Origin: Eubacterium sp. MSJ-33
Lineage (GTDB): Bacteria; Bacillota; Clostridia; Lachnospirales; Lachnospiraceae
DNA length: 64,000 nt
Reading direction: 5' to 3'
Assembly (NCBI RefSeq): GCF_022174665.1
Contig: NZ_CP076562.1
Coordinates: 2,000,525-2,064,524 of the forward strand
The position numbers and the translations under genes are program-made. Numbering within the stretch: position 1 is the stretch's first letter; each line of letters starts with the position of its first letter. Shown here in pieces: positions 43,115 through 52,301 of this stretch. The notes beneath the pieces are model-generated. The model made no database searches. It was not told the DNA's origin and was given only the letters and a program-made list of their open reading frames with translations.

Positions 43115-44966
43115 AATATAACGACGAAATGGATAAAACACAAGAAGAGATACATTTGAAGAAAAAGAAACGGTTTGTAAAACAAAAAATATCAGGAAAG
43201 ATCTTTGTGATTATGGGACTGTCTATCATTCTGGCTATAGCAGCATACACATTTATTCTGCAAAGTGCCTATACTAAGACCGCACTGGAAACAGAAATCT
43301 CCCGTGATCGAGCAAGTGCAGATGCAGTCCATAAACTGGTGGATGGAAAAATTGGATGGGAGGATTTTTCAAAAATCAAGGATCGTTCAGATGAAGAAAC
43401 ACAGTTTTATAAGGATATTTCCTGCTATCTCAATGAGATCCGGACATTGAATTCTACAAGATATATTTACATTGCTACGAGAGATGAAGAGGGAAAACTG
43501 ATCTATGTAGTGGACGGTTTGGATCCAGATGCCGGGGATGTAAGACATCCTGGGGACCGATTTTCACGGCTTGTTATCCGGTACGTTCAAATCTGGATGG
43601 AACGGGAGATATTGTAGGTGCATTCTGTATGGAAATGGATATGCAGTCTGCGTATGGCATGGTAGTGAAAACAAAAAAAATTTCTGCAATCTGTGGCTCG
43701 ATTGTCGGATTGGTGTTGATGATGATCTGTTTGAGCACCTATTTTATATACCAGAAAAGTAAGGAAGAAGAACGGAAGCAAAAGCAATTATTGTTGGAGG
43801 CTGCGGAAAAAGCAGATGCTGCCAGCCAGGCAAAATCTACATTTTTACTTAACATGAGCCATGATATCCGAACGCCAATGAATGCCATCATTGGATTTAC
43901 CAATATTGCATTGCACCAGAATGTTGTTGCAGATATTCATGGAAGTCTGGAAAAGGTACGGGAAAGCTCAAATCATCTGCTTTCATTGTTGAATGATGTT
44001 CTTGATCTCAGTCGTATTGAGAGCGGAAAAGCAGTGTTTTCTCCTGAACCGGTGGATATTACCGGACTGACAGATAATGTTCTGGCAATCATGAAAGGTA
44101 TTCTTTATAACAGAGATTTGAAGTTTGAAGTATACCGTGATAGACCAAAGAATCCCTATGTTCTTGCAGATGCTGCACGTATTCGGGAAGTTCTGACGAA
44201 TCTTCTCAGTAATGCTGTGAAATTCACAAAGGATGGTGGAATGATAACCCTGGATATCAGCAGTCATCCGGGAGAGGATGACAAGCATATGATAGTCCGT
44301 TATATTGTGAAAGATAACGGTATTGGGATGAGTGAAGGGTTTCAGAAAAAACTATTTAAACCATTTTCGCAAGAAGATGATAGCGGTGCCAGAACACAAT
44401 ATAAAGGTACCGGACTTGGAATGGCCATTACAAAGGAATATGTTCACATGATGGGTGGCAAAATTGACGTTGAAAGCAAAAAGGGTATTGGAACCACTTT
44501 CATAGTGGAGATTCCGCTGGAGTTGACAGAGCAGGATATTCATCAAAAGCAAGAAGAACCAGTGTATCGTGATTTGACAGGGGTCAATGTTCTTATGGCA
44601 GAGGATAATGATCTGAATGCTGAGCTTGCTACGGTGATGCTGGAGGATGCAGGCATGGTTGTGACACGGGCATCCGATGGAAAGGAAGCGGTCGAACGAT
44701 TCAAAAATCATCCGCGAGGCACTTACGATATTATTTTGATGGATATTATGATGCCGAACATGGACGGACATCAGGCTGCGAAAACGATCCGGGCCATGGA
44801 GAAGGAACGACCGGACGCAAGTTCGATTCCGATTATTGCCTTGTCCGCAAATGCGTTTGCGGAGGATGTCAAGGCTTCCGTGGATTCTGGTATGAATGGA
44901 CATATTTCAAAACCATTTGACATGGAAGAAGTAACCGCTACCATTGCAAAATACGTCAAACCTTAG
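43111..44966 (+). pseudogene. Hybrid sensor histidine kinase, disrupted by a frame-changing deletion
   Basis: Two consecutive reading frames form one broken gene. The first (43111-43617) has a TM helix (VIMGLSIILAIAAYTFILQ) and the start of an extracellular sensor region (STRYIYIATRDEEGKLIYVVDGLDPDAGDVRHPGD). After about 43560 the coding sense passes to another frame, reading IFTACYPVRSNLDGTGDIVGAFCMEMDMQSAYG. This continues in the ORF from 43629 with a second TM helix, HisKA ([18 protein letters not shown]), HATPase (DNGIGM, GTGLGMAI) and a receiver domain (LMDIMMPNMDG). By comparison with related sensors about 30 residues are lost at the junction. The distal part might still be translated from the ATG at 43629. 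Confidence 0.78.
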
Positions 44967-45012
44967 AACAATGATAAAACGGTTATGCGGACTTGCGGAG
45001 TTTCATGCTATT

Positions 45013-45855
45013 TTAGTGATTCTGATCCCGCCAGTTTTTGGGGGAGACACCATATATATTTTTAAAAGCTCTTGAGAAATGCAGTTGGTTTGGATAGCCG
45101 ACTGCATTTCCTATATCTGCAATTGATAGTTTCGTCATTTTCAGCAGCTCTGTTGCTTTGGACATCCGATAGTTTATCAGGAATTCCTGTGGCGTTTTGC
45201 CAATGGAGTCATGAAATATCTTTCCCAGATAGCTGCGGTTGATGCCGCAACAGGCAGCTATATCTTCGATAGAGATGTCATAAGGAAAATTCTGTTCTAC
45301 GAAGTTTATTGCCTCTTTTATATAGTAATCGCTCATTTTACCGGTTTTTATCATCCGGGTAGAGGAGGTGGAACGGATGAGTGCATCCAGAAAAAGGTAG
45401 GAATGACCGATCAGGTGAAAAGGCGGTTCATCTGGGTGCTTGGCAATATAGAGCATTTCGTTCATCATGATTTCCCGGTATTCCTTTGCGGTGGCATGAT
45501 AGATAGGCTGGTCTTTTGAAAAACCGGCAATGTCCAGTGCTTCTTTTACCCGTAATCCATCAAATTCCAGCCAGGCATATTCCCAAGGGTTAGTCTTATC
45601 TGCGATATAGGTGCTGATCTGTCCCGGATACAGAAGAAAGCCCTGTCCGCTTTTGATCGAATAATTTCTAGTCTCTCCTTTTTGATCCTGAGCCATTAAA
45701 AGTCCAGTTCCGGAGATGACATAATGAAACAGATAGTGGGTTCTGGCAGCCGGTCCGAACTGATGAGCCGGTGTACAGCGTTCCCATCCGTACTGATATA
45801 GTCCAAGATCTATAAATTTCTCATTTGGAAATATAGAAAAAAGGTATTCATGCAT
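45013..45855 (-). CDS. AraC-family regulator of the alpha-galactoside operon
   Basis: A 280-residue AraC/XylS-type protein: N-terminal cupin sensor (HQFGPAARTHYLFHYVISGTG) and C-terminal double HTH (ISIEDIAACCGINRSYLGKIFHDSIGKTPQEFLINYRMSKATELL, then SIADIGNAVGYPNQLHFSRAFKNIYGVSPKNWR). It is transcribed divergently from the ABC transporter genes, so it most likely activates them in response to raffinose or melibiose, like MsmR/RafR. A 13-bp inverted repeat lies in the shared intergenic region. Confidence 0.9.
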   Translation of the reverse strand: MHEYLFSIFPNEKFIDLGLYQYGWERCTPAHQFGPAARTHYLFHYVISGTGLLMAQDQKGETRNYSIKSGQGFLLYPGQISTYIADKTNPWEYAWLEFDGLRVKEALDIAGFSKDQPIYHATAKEYREIMMNEMLYIAKHPDEPPFHLIGHSYLFLDALIRSTSSTRMIKTGKMSDYYIKEAINFVEQNFPYDISIEDIAACCGINRSYLGKIFHDSIGKTPQEFLINYRMSKATELLKMTKLSIADIGNAVGYPNQLHFSRAFKNIYGVSPKNWRDQNH

Positions 45856-45912
45856 AAAAAACCTCCTATAATTAAAACAAATACACGATATAAACTCTAC
45901 TGTTTTCTACTA

Positions 45913-45969
45913 TATACCAAAATGCTAGATAAATGCAACAGTGGGACAAAAATAATGCATTTTGGTATA
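45913..45969. promoter_or_regulatory. Probable AraC operator: 13-bp perfect inverted repeat
   Basis: TATACCAAAATGC (45913-45925) and GCATTTTGGTATA (45957-45969) are exact reverse complements, 44 bp apart from start to start. They lie between the AraC gene and the ABC operon. The spacing, about four helical turns, fits a looping or cooperative AraC-type dimer site. Confidence 0.7.
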
Positions 45970-46076
45970 AAAATAGCGATATTACGATATTTTAACAAGC
46001 ATTATGATATGTTAAAATGGAAATAACTTAAAAAAGCATATTATAAAAGAAGGTAAAAGAAGGGAGAGATGCATTT

Positions 46077-47360
46077 ATGCTAAAATGGAAAAAACCATTA
46101 TTTGTACTTACGATGATGACTGGTTTCTGCTTACTGACGGGGTGTGGCAAGAATAACAAAGACGGAAAAACAGTGATCGAACTGGTACAGTACAAGCCGG
46201 AAGCAACCTCTTATTTTGAAGAAGTTGAGGAACGGTTTAATGCCAGTCATGATGATGTTGAATTGAAGATCAGTTCTCCGAACGATGCAATGACAGTGTT
46301 GAAGACCAGATTTGTTCGTGAAGATAACCCGGATATCATTGGTATTGGCGGTGACATCAATTATTCGAATTTTATTGATGCCGATATGTTGATGGATATT
46401 TCTGATTTTGATGGACTGGCAGATATTAAGGAAAATTATCTCACGATCTGTGAGAACCTGAAATTTATTCCAACAGAAGGAACATACAGTGTTCCATATG
46501 TGGCAAATGCTGCAGGTATCCTGTACAACCGGGATATGTTTGAGGAGCATGGATGGGAAATCCCGGAAACATGGGATGAGCTTCTTGCATTATGCGATGA
46601 GATTGAAGCAGAAGGAATTCTTCCGTTTTATATGGGTTACAAGGATACATGGACCTGTCTTTCTCCATGGAACAGTGCAGTAGCTTCATTGACATCCCCG
46701 ACCGTATGTAAGGATGTTAATAAGGGAGAAACTACATTTTCCGATCAGTATGTTCAGGTTGCGGAAGAAATGAAAACCCTGCTTCAGTATGGGGAAGCCA
46801 ATCCGGTTGCATATTCTTATAATGATGCTTGTACAGCATTTGCAAAAGGTGAGTCGGCAATGTATATGATCGGAAGCTACGCTGTACCGCAGATTCAGTC
46901 AGTAAATCCGGATATCAATATTGATTCATTTGTATTCCCGGCTTCTAACAATAAGGAAGACATGGTTTTGACATCCGGTGTCGATCTTCAGTTCTGCGTG
47001 ATGGAAGACTGTCCGAATAAGGAAGCAGCCTATGAAGTCCTCCGTTTCCTGTTAGAAGATGAAAACGTACAGGACTATATCGACAATCAGAATGCAGTAC
47101 CTTGTAAGAAAGGTGATTTCAAGCTTGCATCTATGTTAGACGGTATGCGGGAATATCTGGACAACGGAATCGTGACAGATTATCAGGATCATTTTTATCC
47201 ATCTGAGATGGCGGTAGATGCAATGATTCAGACTTATCTGTTAGATGGAGATACAGAAGCGTTTTTGAAGAAATTTGATACGGAATGGAAACGGTACAAT
47301 CGTGACCTGATCGCAAAGGTTCGCAAATATGAGCAGGAGCATTCCGGAGAGGAGGAATAG
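46077..47360 (+). CDS. ABC transporter sugar-binding lipoprotein (MsmE/RafE-like)
   Basis: A 427-residue extracellular solute-binding protein with lipobox LTMMTGFCLLTGCGKNN (Cys about 24). The family-1 binding-protein fold is visible: IELVQYKPEATSYFEEVEERFNASHDDVELK, PDIIGIGGDINYSNFIDADML, and YSVPYVANAAGILYNRDMFEEHGWEIPETWDELLALC. It most likely captures raffinose-family oligosaccharides. It is the first gene of the operon, after the AraC operator, with gggagag as ribosome-binding site. Confidence 0.92.
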   Translation: MLKWKKPLFVLTMMTGFCLLTGCGKNNKDGKTVIELVQYKPEATSYFEEVEERFNASHDDVELKISSPNDAMTVLKTRFVREDNPDIIGIGGDINYSNFIDADMLMDISDFDGLADIKENYLTICENLKFIPTEGTYSVPYVANAAGILYNRDMFEEHGWEIPETWDELLALCDEIEAEGILPFYMGYKDTWTCLSPWNSAVASLTSPTVCKDVNKGETTFSDQYVQVAEEMKTLLQYGEANPVAYSYNDACTAFAKGESAMYMIGSYAVPQIQSVNPDINIDSFVFPASNNKEDMVLTSGVDLQFCVMEDCPNKEAAYEVLRFLLEDENVQDYIDNQNAVPCKKGDFKLASMLDGMREYLDNGIVTDYQDHFYPSEMAVDAMIQTYLLDGDTEAFLKKFDTEWKRYNRDLIAKVRKYEQEHSGEEE

Positions 47361-47362
47361 AA

Positions 47363-48271
47363 ATGGATACAAAAAAGACAGAAGATATGAAGTTTGTTAA
47401 AAAGAAAAAGAAAATGTCCGGAAAATCCAGAACATTTATGTTGATCACAATTCCTATCGTAGCATTATTCTTTACATTCAATACGTTGCCTTTGATTCAG
47501 GGTGCGATTTACAGTTTTACCAATTTCCGTGGGTATGGCAGCTATGAGTGGGTTGGCTTTCGGAATTATATTGATCTTTTTCATGATGCCAGAGTTGGTT
47601 CATCCTATCTGTTTACATTTAAGCTGGCTATAGTAACAACGATCATCGTAAATGTTGTCAGCCTGATTCTTGCGATGGCATTAAACAGCAAGATTCGCTT
47701 TAAGAGCGGTCTTCGTGGACTGTATTTCCTGCCAAATATCTTAGGCGGTCTGGTTGTTGGTTATATTTTTAACTATTTCTTTACTTATATTCTGCCACAG
47801 ATCGCAATCATGCTCGGTTTTGAGGGAAACAGTATGCTTGCAAGTTCTAAAATGGCCTGGCTCGCAATCGCAGTAGTATGTGCATGGCAGTCGATCGCGA
47901 TGAATACAATCATTTATATATCCGGTCTTCAGACGGTTCCGGAAGATGTATACGAAGCAGGATCTTTAGATGGTGCAACCGGATTTGCAAAATTCCGTTA
48001 TCTGACATTCCCACTGATCCTTCCGTTTTTTACAATTAATGTAGTTCTTTGTATGAAGAACTTCCTGATGGTATTTGACCAGATCATGTCGTTGACAAAG
48101 GGTGGTCCTGCGCAGAGCACAGAATCTATTTCCTACCTCATCTACAACAATGGTATGAGCGGCGGACAGTTTGGATTCCAGAGTGCAAATGCAGTCGTGT
48201 TCTTTATTGTAATCGTAGTGATATCTGTGTTACAGATGCATTTCCTGGGTAAGAAGGAGGAACAGTTATGA
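47363..48271 (+). CDS. ABC transporter permease (MsmF-like)
   Basis: A 302-residue inner-membrane protein with six helices and the EAA loop YEAGSLDGATGFAKFRYLTFPLILPFF characteristic of MalF-type sugar permeases. Its basic N-terminus is KKKKKMSGKSRTFML. It starts 2 bp after the binding-protein stop and overlaps the next permease by 4 bp. No ATPase gene is nearby, so it probably shares a multitasking MsmX-type ATPase encoded elsewhere. Confidence 0.93.
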   Translation: MDTKKTEDMKFVKKKKKMSGKSRTFMLITIPIVALFFTFNTLPLIQGAIYSFTNFRGYGSYEWVGFRNYIDLFHDARVGSSYLFTFKLAIVTTIIVNVVSLILAMALNSKIRFKSGLRGLYFLPNILGGLVVGYIFNYFFTYILPQIAIMLGFEGNSMLASSKMAWLAIAVVCAWQSIAMNTIIYISGLQTVPEDVYEAGSLDGATGFAKFRYLTFPLILPFFTINVVLCMKNFLMVFDQIMSLTKGGPAQSTESISYLIYNNGMSGGQFGFQSANAVVFFIVIVVISVLQMHFLGKKEEQL

Positions 48272-49152
48272 AAAAATCGCAGAGACAGATCAGAAAAGAA
48301 TATAAAGAAAAGGGGATTAAGACAGGAAAAGAACGATATAATATCGGGGTTACGATTCTGTTAATCCTTGGCCTTGTAACCATCCTGTTCCCATTATATA
48401 TGACGGTTATGATCGCATTTAAGCAGCCGTCTGAGATGACAAATGATATCCATGGAATCTTATCTTTTCCACAGCACTGGAGCCTGAGTAATTTTAAGGA
48501 AGCTATGGAGGTGACAGATTTCTGGCATTCTCTTGGTAACAGTTTATTTATCACACTGACAACGATTGCATTATCGATCGTAATACATTCCCTGATCGGT
48601 TATGTACTTGGACGAAGCAAGAAAAAGAATCGGATCTATAATGGAATTTATCTTTATCTTGTCAGTGGTATGTTCGTACCATTCGCTATTTTGATGATGC
48701 CGCTTGTAAAACAGACAGCAAAAATGGGACTGGCAAATATGGTTGGCGTGGTGTTACTTTATACAGTATTTTATCTTCCGATGAACACCATGTTATATGC
48801 AGGATATCTGAATAATCTTCCGCTTGAACTGGAAGAGGCAGCCTATGTTGACGGAACCACGACATGGACGACTTACTGGAAGATTATCTTCCCGAATATG
48901 AAACCAATGCATGCAACGGTTGCAATCCTTACAGCCCTTGGTACATGGAATGACGTTATGACACCGCTTGTAATTATGTCCGGTGATCAGAATACACTTC
49001 CGCTTGCGCAGTTGAATTTCCAGACTCAGTTTGGAACAAATTACAATCTGGCCTTTGCATCTTATCTGTTAGCGCTGCTTCCGATACTGATCTTCTATAT
49101 TATTTGCCAGAAACAGATCATAGCAGGTGTGGCAAACGGAGCAGTAAAATAA
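48268..49152 (+). CDS. ABC transporter permease (MsmG-like)
   Basis: A 294-residue MalG-type permease with six helices and the EAA motif LEEAAYVDGTTTWTTYWKIIFPNMKP. It overlaps the upstream permease (atga) and precedes the alpha-galactosidase gene by 15 bp. The pair completes the importer. Confidence 0.93.
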   Translation: MKKSQRQIRKEYKEKGIKTGKERYNIGVTILLILGLVTILFPLYMTVMIAFKQPSEMTNDIHGILSFPQHWSLSNFKEAMEVTDFWHSLGNSLFITLTTIALSIVIHSLIGYVLGRSKKKNRIYNGIYLYLVSGMFVPFAILMMPLVKQTAKMGLANMVGVVLLYTVFYLPMNTMLYAGYLNNLPLELEEAAYVDGTTTWTTYWKIIFPNMKPMHATVAILTALGTWNDVMTPLVIMSGDQNTLPLAQLNFQTQFGTNYNLAFASYLLALLPILIFYIICQKQIIAGVANGAVK

Positions 49153-49167
49153 AAGGAGACCTAATTT

Positions 49168-51345
49168 ATGGCTATTATATATAACAAAGAGAAAAGAATA
49201 TTTTCACTCCATACGGAGCATACCACTTACCAGATGATGGCCGATGCACATGATTATTTGCTCCATCTGTATTACGGAAAGCGCCTGGATTCGGAAATGG
49301 ATTATATACTGACGTACTACGATCGCGGTTTTTCGGGAAATCCATATGATCTTGGAAATGACCGTACGTATTCCCTGGATGCACTTCCTCAGGAATTCCC
49401 TGTTCTTGGAACCGGTGATTACAGAACAACGGCAGGAAAGATCCGTGAAGCAAATGGCTGTATGGCACTTGATCTCCGCTATACAGGCTATCAGCTTCAG
49501 GACGGTAAGTATGATCTCCCGGGACTTCCGGCAGCACATGCGGAAGCTGCACAGACTCTGTGCATATATCTGAAGGATGAAAGAGTCGGCGTAGAAGTGA
49601 CATTATTATATGGCGTGTTACCTGATTGCGATGTAATAACCAGAAGTGTAAAAGTTACAAATGTCGGAAGAAATGAAATTTATCTGGAGAAGCTTTCCAG
49701 CGCATGTCTTGATCTTCTGTATGGAGATTATGATGTATTGACATTTTATGGACGGCATGCAATGGAACGGAATATGCAGCGAACACCGGTATCACATGGC
49801 AGACAGGTGATCGGAAGTAATCGCGGTACGTCCGGCCATCAGTATAATCCATATATGATTCTTGCGGAACACGGCACAACAGAGACCGCCGGAGCCTGTT
49901 ATGGTGTATCACTGGTGTACAGTGGAAGCTTTGAGGGAAGCGTAGAATTAGATCAGTTTGACCAGATCCGTCTGGTTATGGGTCTTCAGGAGGATTTCTT
50001 TTCCTATCAATTAAAGCCGGAGCAGACATTTTATGCTCCGGAAGCAGTTCTGTCATATTCCGCGTATGGTATAGAACAGCTATCCAATCAGATGCATCAT
50101 TTGGTGAGAGAGCATATCTGCCGCGGAAAATATAAAGATCAGATCCGTCCGGTTCTTGTAAATAGCTGGGAAGCCTGTTATTTTGATTTTAATGGTGAAG
50201 CAATCGTTAATCTTGCGGAGCAGGCTGCAGCACTCGGGGTGGAGCTTCTGGTCATGGATGATGGCTGGTTTGGCACAAGAGATGATGATAATTCATCCCT
50301 TGGTGACTGGATTGTAAATGAAGATAAGCTGGGCTGTTCTCTTGCGGAGCTGACAAAACGTGTTCATGACAAAGGTGTTCAGTTTGGCATCTGGATAGAG
50401 CCGGAGATGGTTTCAGAAAACAGTGATCTTTACAGAAAACATCCGGAGTGGGCAATTCAGGTTCCAGGTAAACATCCGGTACATGGCAGAAATCAGCTTG
50501 TACTTGATTTTGCAAATCCGGAGGTGGTGGATCATATCTATGGACAGATTGCAGCTGTCCTTAGGCAGGGCGATATCAATTATGTGAAATGGGATATGAA
50601 CCGGAGCTTATGTGATATATATTCCGACAGCATGGTATGGCAGGGAAATGTAATGTATGACTATATGCTTGGTGTATATGACCTGCTGGAACGACTGACG
50701 CAGGCATTTCCGGATATGTTATGGGAAGGCTGCTCCGGCGGTGGCGGAAGGTTTGATATGGGTATGCTGTATTATACACCACAGATATGGTGCAGTGATA
50801 ACACAGATGCAGTTGATCGTATCCGTATCCAGTATGGTACATCATTTGCTTATCCTTTATCCACGATGGGAGCCCATGTATCTGCGGTGCCGAATCATCA
50901 GACCGGCAGAGTGACGGATATGAATACCAGAGGTGTGGTTGCCATGACAGGTGCATTCGGATATGAACTGGATCTCGGAAAGTTATCTGAGGAAGATAAG
51001 ACGGCAGTCCGGGAACAGATCAAAACCTATCATGAAGCAGCACCGGTTATTTTAAAAGGGGATTATTACAGATTAAGTAATCCGTTTGAGGCGGAATATG
51101 GAGCATGGATGTCTGTCGATGAAGGGAAAAAACATGCAGTTGTAGGTGCTGTTTTATTAAATACACATGGTAATTATCCTGTATTTTATATTCGATTGAG
51201 AGGGCTTGCGCCGGAACGTTCCTATCGGGATAAGAAAACAGGTGTTGTTTATTCAGGAGCTGCTTTGATGGAACTTGGTATGCCGATTACGATAGTGTCC
51301 GGTAATTATCCAAGCTATCAGATCCTGCTTGATGCAGTAGAATAA
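49168..51345 (+). CDS. Alpha-galactosidase, GH36
   Basis: A 725-residue GH36 enzyme that removes alpha-1,6-galactose from raffinose, stachyose or melibiose. The catalytic nucleophile lies in INYVKWDMNRSLCDIYS and the acid/base Asp in TPQIWCSDNTDAVDRIRIQYG; ELLVMDDGWFGTRDDDNSSLGDW and WEGCSGGGGRFDMGML also belong to the active site. No signal peptide, so it acts in the cytosol after import. Its sequence resembles the galactosidase half of the R. gnavus AgaSK protein. A terminator-like hairpin follows. Confidence 0.96.
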   Translation: MAIIYNKEKRIFSLHTEHTTYQMMADAHDYLLHLYYGKRLDSEMDYILTYYDRGFSGNPYDLGNDRTYSLDALPQEFPVLGTGDYRTTAGKIREANGCMALDLRYTGYQLQDGKYDLPGLPAAHAEAAQTLCIYLKDERVGVEVTLLYGVLPDCDVITRSVKVTNVGRNEIYLEKLSSACLDLLYGDYDVLTFYGRHAMERNMQRTPVSHGRQVIGSNRGTSGHQYNPYMILAEHGTTETAGACYGVSLVYSGSFEGSVELDQFDQIRLVMGLQEDFFSYQLKPEQTFYAPEAVLSYSAYGIEQLSNQMHHLVREHICRGKYKDQIRPVLVNSWEACYFDFNGEAIVNLAEQAAALGVELLVMDDGWFGTRDDDNSSLGDWIVNEDKLGCSLAELTKRVHDKGVQFGIWIEPEMVSENSDLYRKHPEWAIQVPGKHPVHGRNQLVLDFANPEVVDHIYGQIAAVLRQGDINYVKWDMNRSLCDIYSDSMVWQGNVMYDYMLGVYDLLERLTQAFPDMLWEGCSGGGGRFDMGMLYYTPQIWCSDNTDAVDRIRIQYGTSFAYPLSTMGAHVSAVPNHQTGRVTDMNTRGVVAMTGAFGYELDLGKLSEEDKTAVREQIKTYHEAAPVILKGDYYRLSNPFEAEYGAWMSVDEGKKHAVVGAVLLNTHGNYPVFYIRLRGLAPERSYRDKKTGVVYSGAALMELGMPITIVSGNYPSYQILLDAVE

Positions 51346-51356
51346 GAATAAATAAG

Positions 51357-51393
51357 ACTCCCCGGTTTCTGTTTGCAGAGATCGGGGAGTTTG
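51357..51393 (+). terminator. Stem-loop between the alpha-galactosidase and kinase genes
   Basis: ACTCCCCG (51357-51364) with CGGGGAGT (51383-51390). Only a short T run follows (ttt), so it may reduce rather than stop read-through into the kinase gene. Confidence 0.6.
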
Positions 51394-51449
51394 GCAAAAA
51401 CAATAGAGTAAAAGATATATAAGATGATCAGAAATGAGGTGACGGACAG

Positions 51450-52277
51450 ATGGATACGAAAGAAATTACAGTATCAGATCTGGCACGGGAGCAGATCAGA
51501 AACGCAGAACGATTATTTCCGTTGATTCTTGAAAAAACAGAAGAAAGAAAAGAGAAAAAAACAATCATATCGGTATCCGGAGGTTCTGGTGTTGGTAAGA
51601 CCGGAATGGCTTTCTTACTTCAAAATATGTTTGAAAAACAGGGAAAGAAATCACTTATTATAAGCGGGGACAATTATCCACATCGGATTCCTGTGTATAA
51701 TGATGCAGAACGAATTGCGAGATTTCGTATGTCCGGATTAAATGGACTTATAACCGAAAAGCTATATACAGACGAAGTAAAAGAAAAACTATTAGAGCTT
51801 CAAAAAGCCGGAAGGGATGCAGAAGAACAGGAGGACATGCAGTGGTTATCCATATATCAGAAGTATGGAGACAAGGCTCTTACAGACTACCTGGGTACGG
51901 ATCAGGAACTCGATTATGAAGCTGTGTCGAATCTTCTCATGCAGTTTCATGGAGGAACCTCACAACTGCTGCTACGTCATATGGGAAGAACCCCGGATGA
52001 TATCTGGTATGATCGCCGGGATGTATCAGATACAGATATTCTGATCCTTGAATGGACACATGGAAACAGTGCATACCTGCAGGGGGTGGATGTATCTGTT
52101 GTATTGATCAGTACGCCGGAAGAAACACTTGAAAACCGAAAAAAGAGGAATCGTGACACTGCCATTGACAGTCCCTTTGTAGCCAGAGTATTAAGAATTG
52201 AGCAGAAAAAGATTAATGATGGGCTGGATCGGGCAGATATCATTCAGGATATGCATGGCAGGATTTATACGGAATAG
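51450..52277 (+). CDS. P-loop kinase, probable sucrose kinase (unfused AgaSK kinase half)
   Basis: A 275-residue nucleotide-binding protein: TIISVSGGSGVGKTGMAFLLQNMF (Walker A, about 39-60), SGDNYPHRIPVYNDAERIARFRMSG, and LILEWTHGNSAYLQGVDVSVVLI (Walker B-like strand). It looks like a uridine kinase/PRK-type phosphotransferase. In Ruminococcus gnavus a similar domain is fused to GH36 in AgaSK and phosphorylates sucrose. Here it lies separately, between GH36 and sucrose phosphorylase, so sucrose is the likely substrate. The function is inferred from that comparison. Confidence 0.68.
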   Translation: MDTKEITVSDLAREQIRNAERLFPLILEKTEERKEKKTIISVSGGSGVGKTGMAFLLQNMFEKQGKKSLIISGDNYPHRIPVYNDAERIARFRMSGLNGLITEKLYTDEVKEKLLELQKAGRDAEEQEDMQWLSIYQKYGDKALTDYLGTDQELDYEAVSNLLMQFHGGTSQLLLRHMGRTPDDIWYDRRDVSDTDILILEWTHGNSAYLQGVDVSVVLISTPEETLENRKKRNRDTAIDSPFVARVLRIEQKKINDGLDRADIIQDMHGRIYTE

Positions 52278-52301
52278 TAAGTGAACAGGAGGCTATAGAA
52301 T

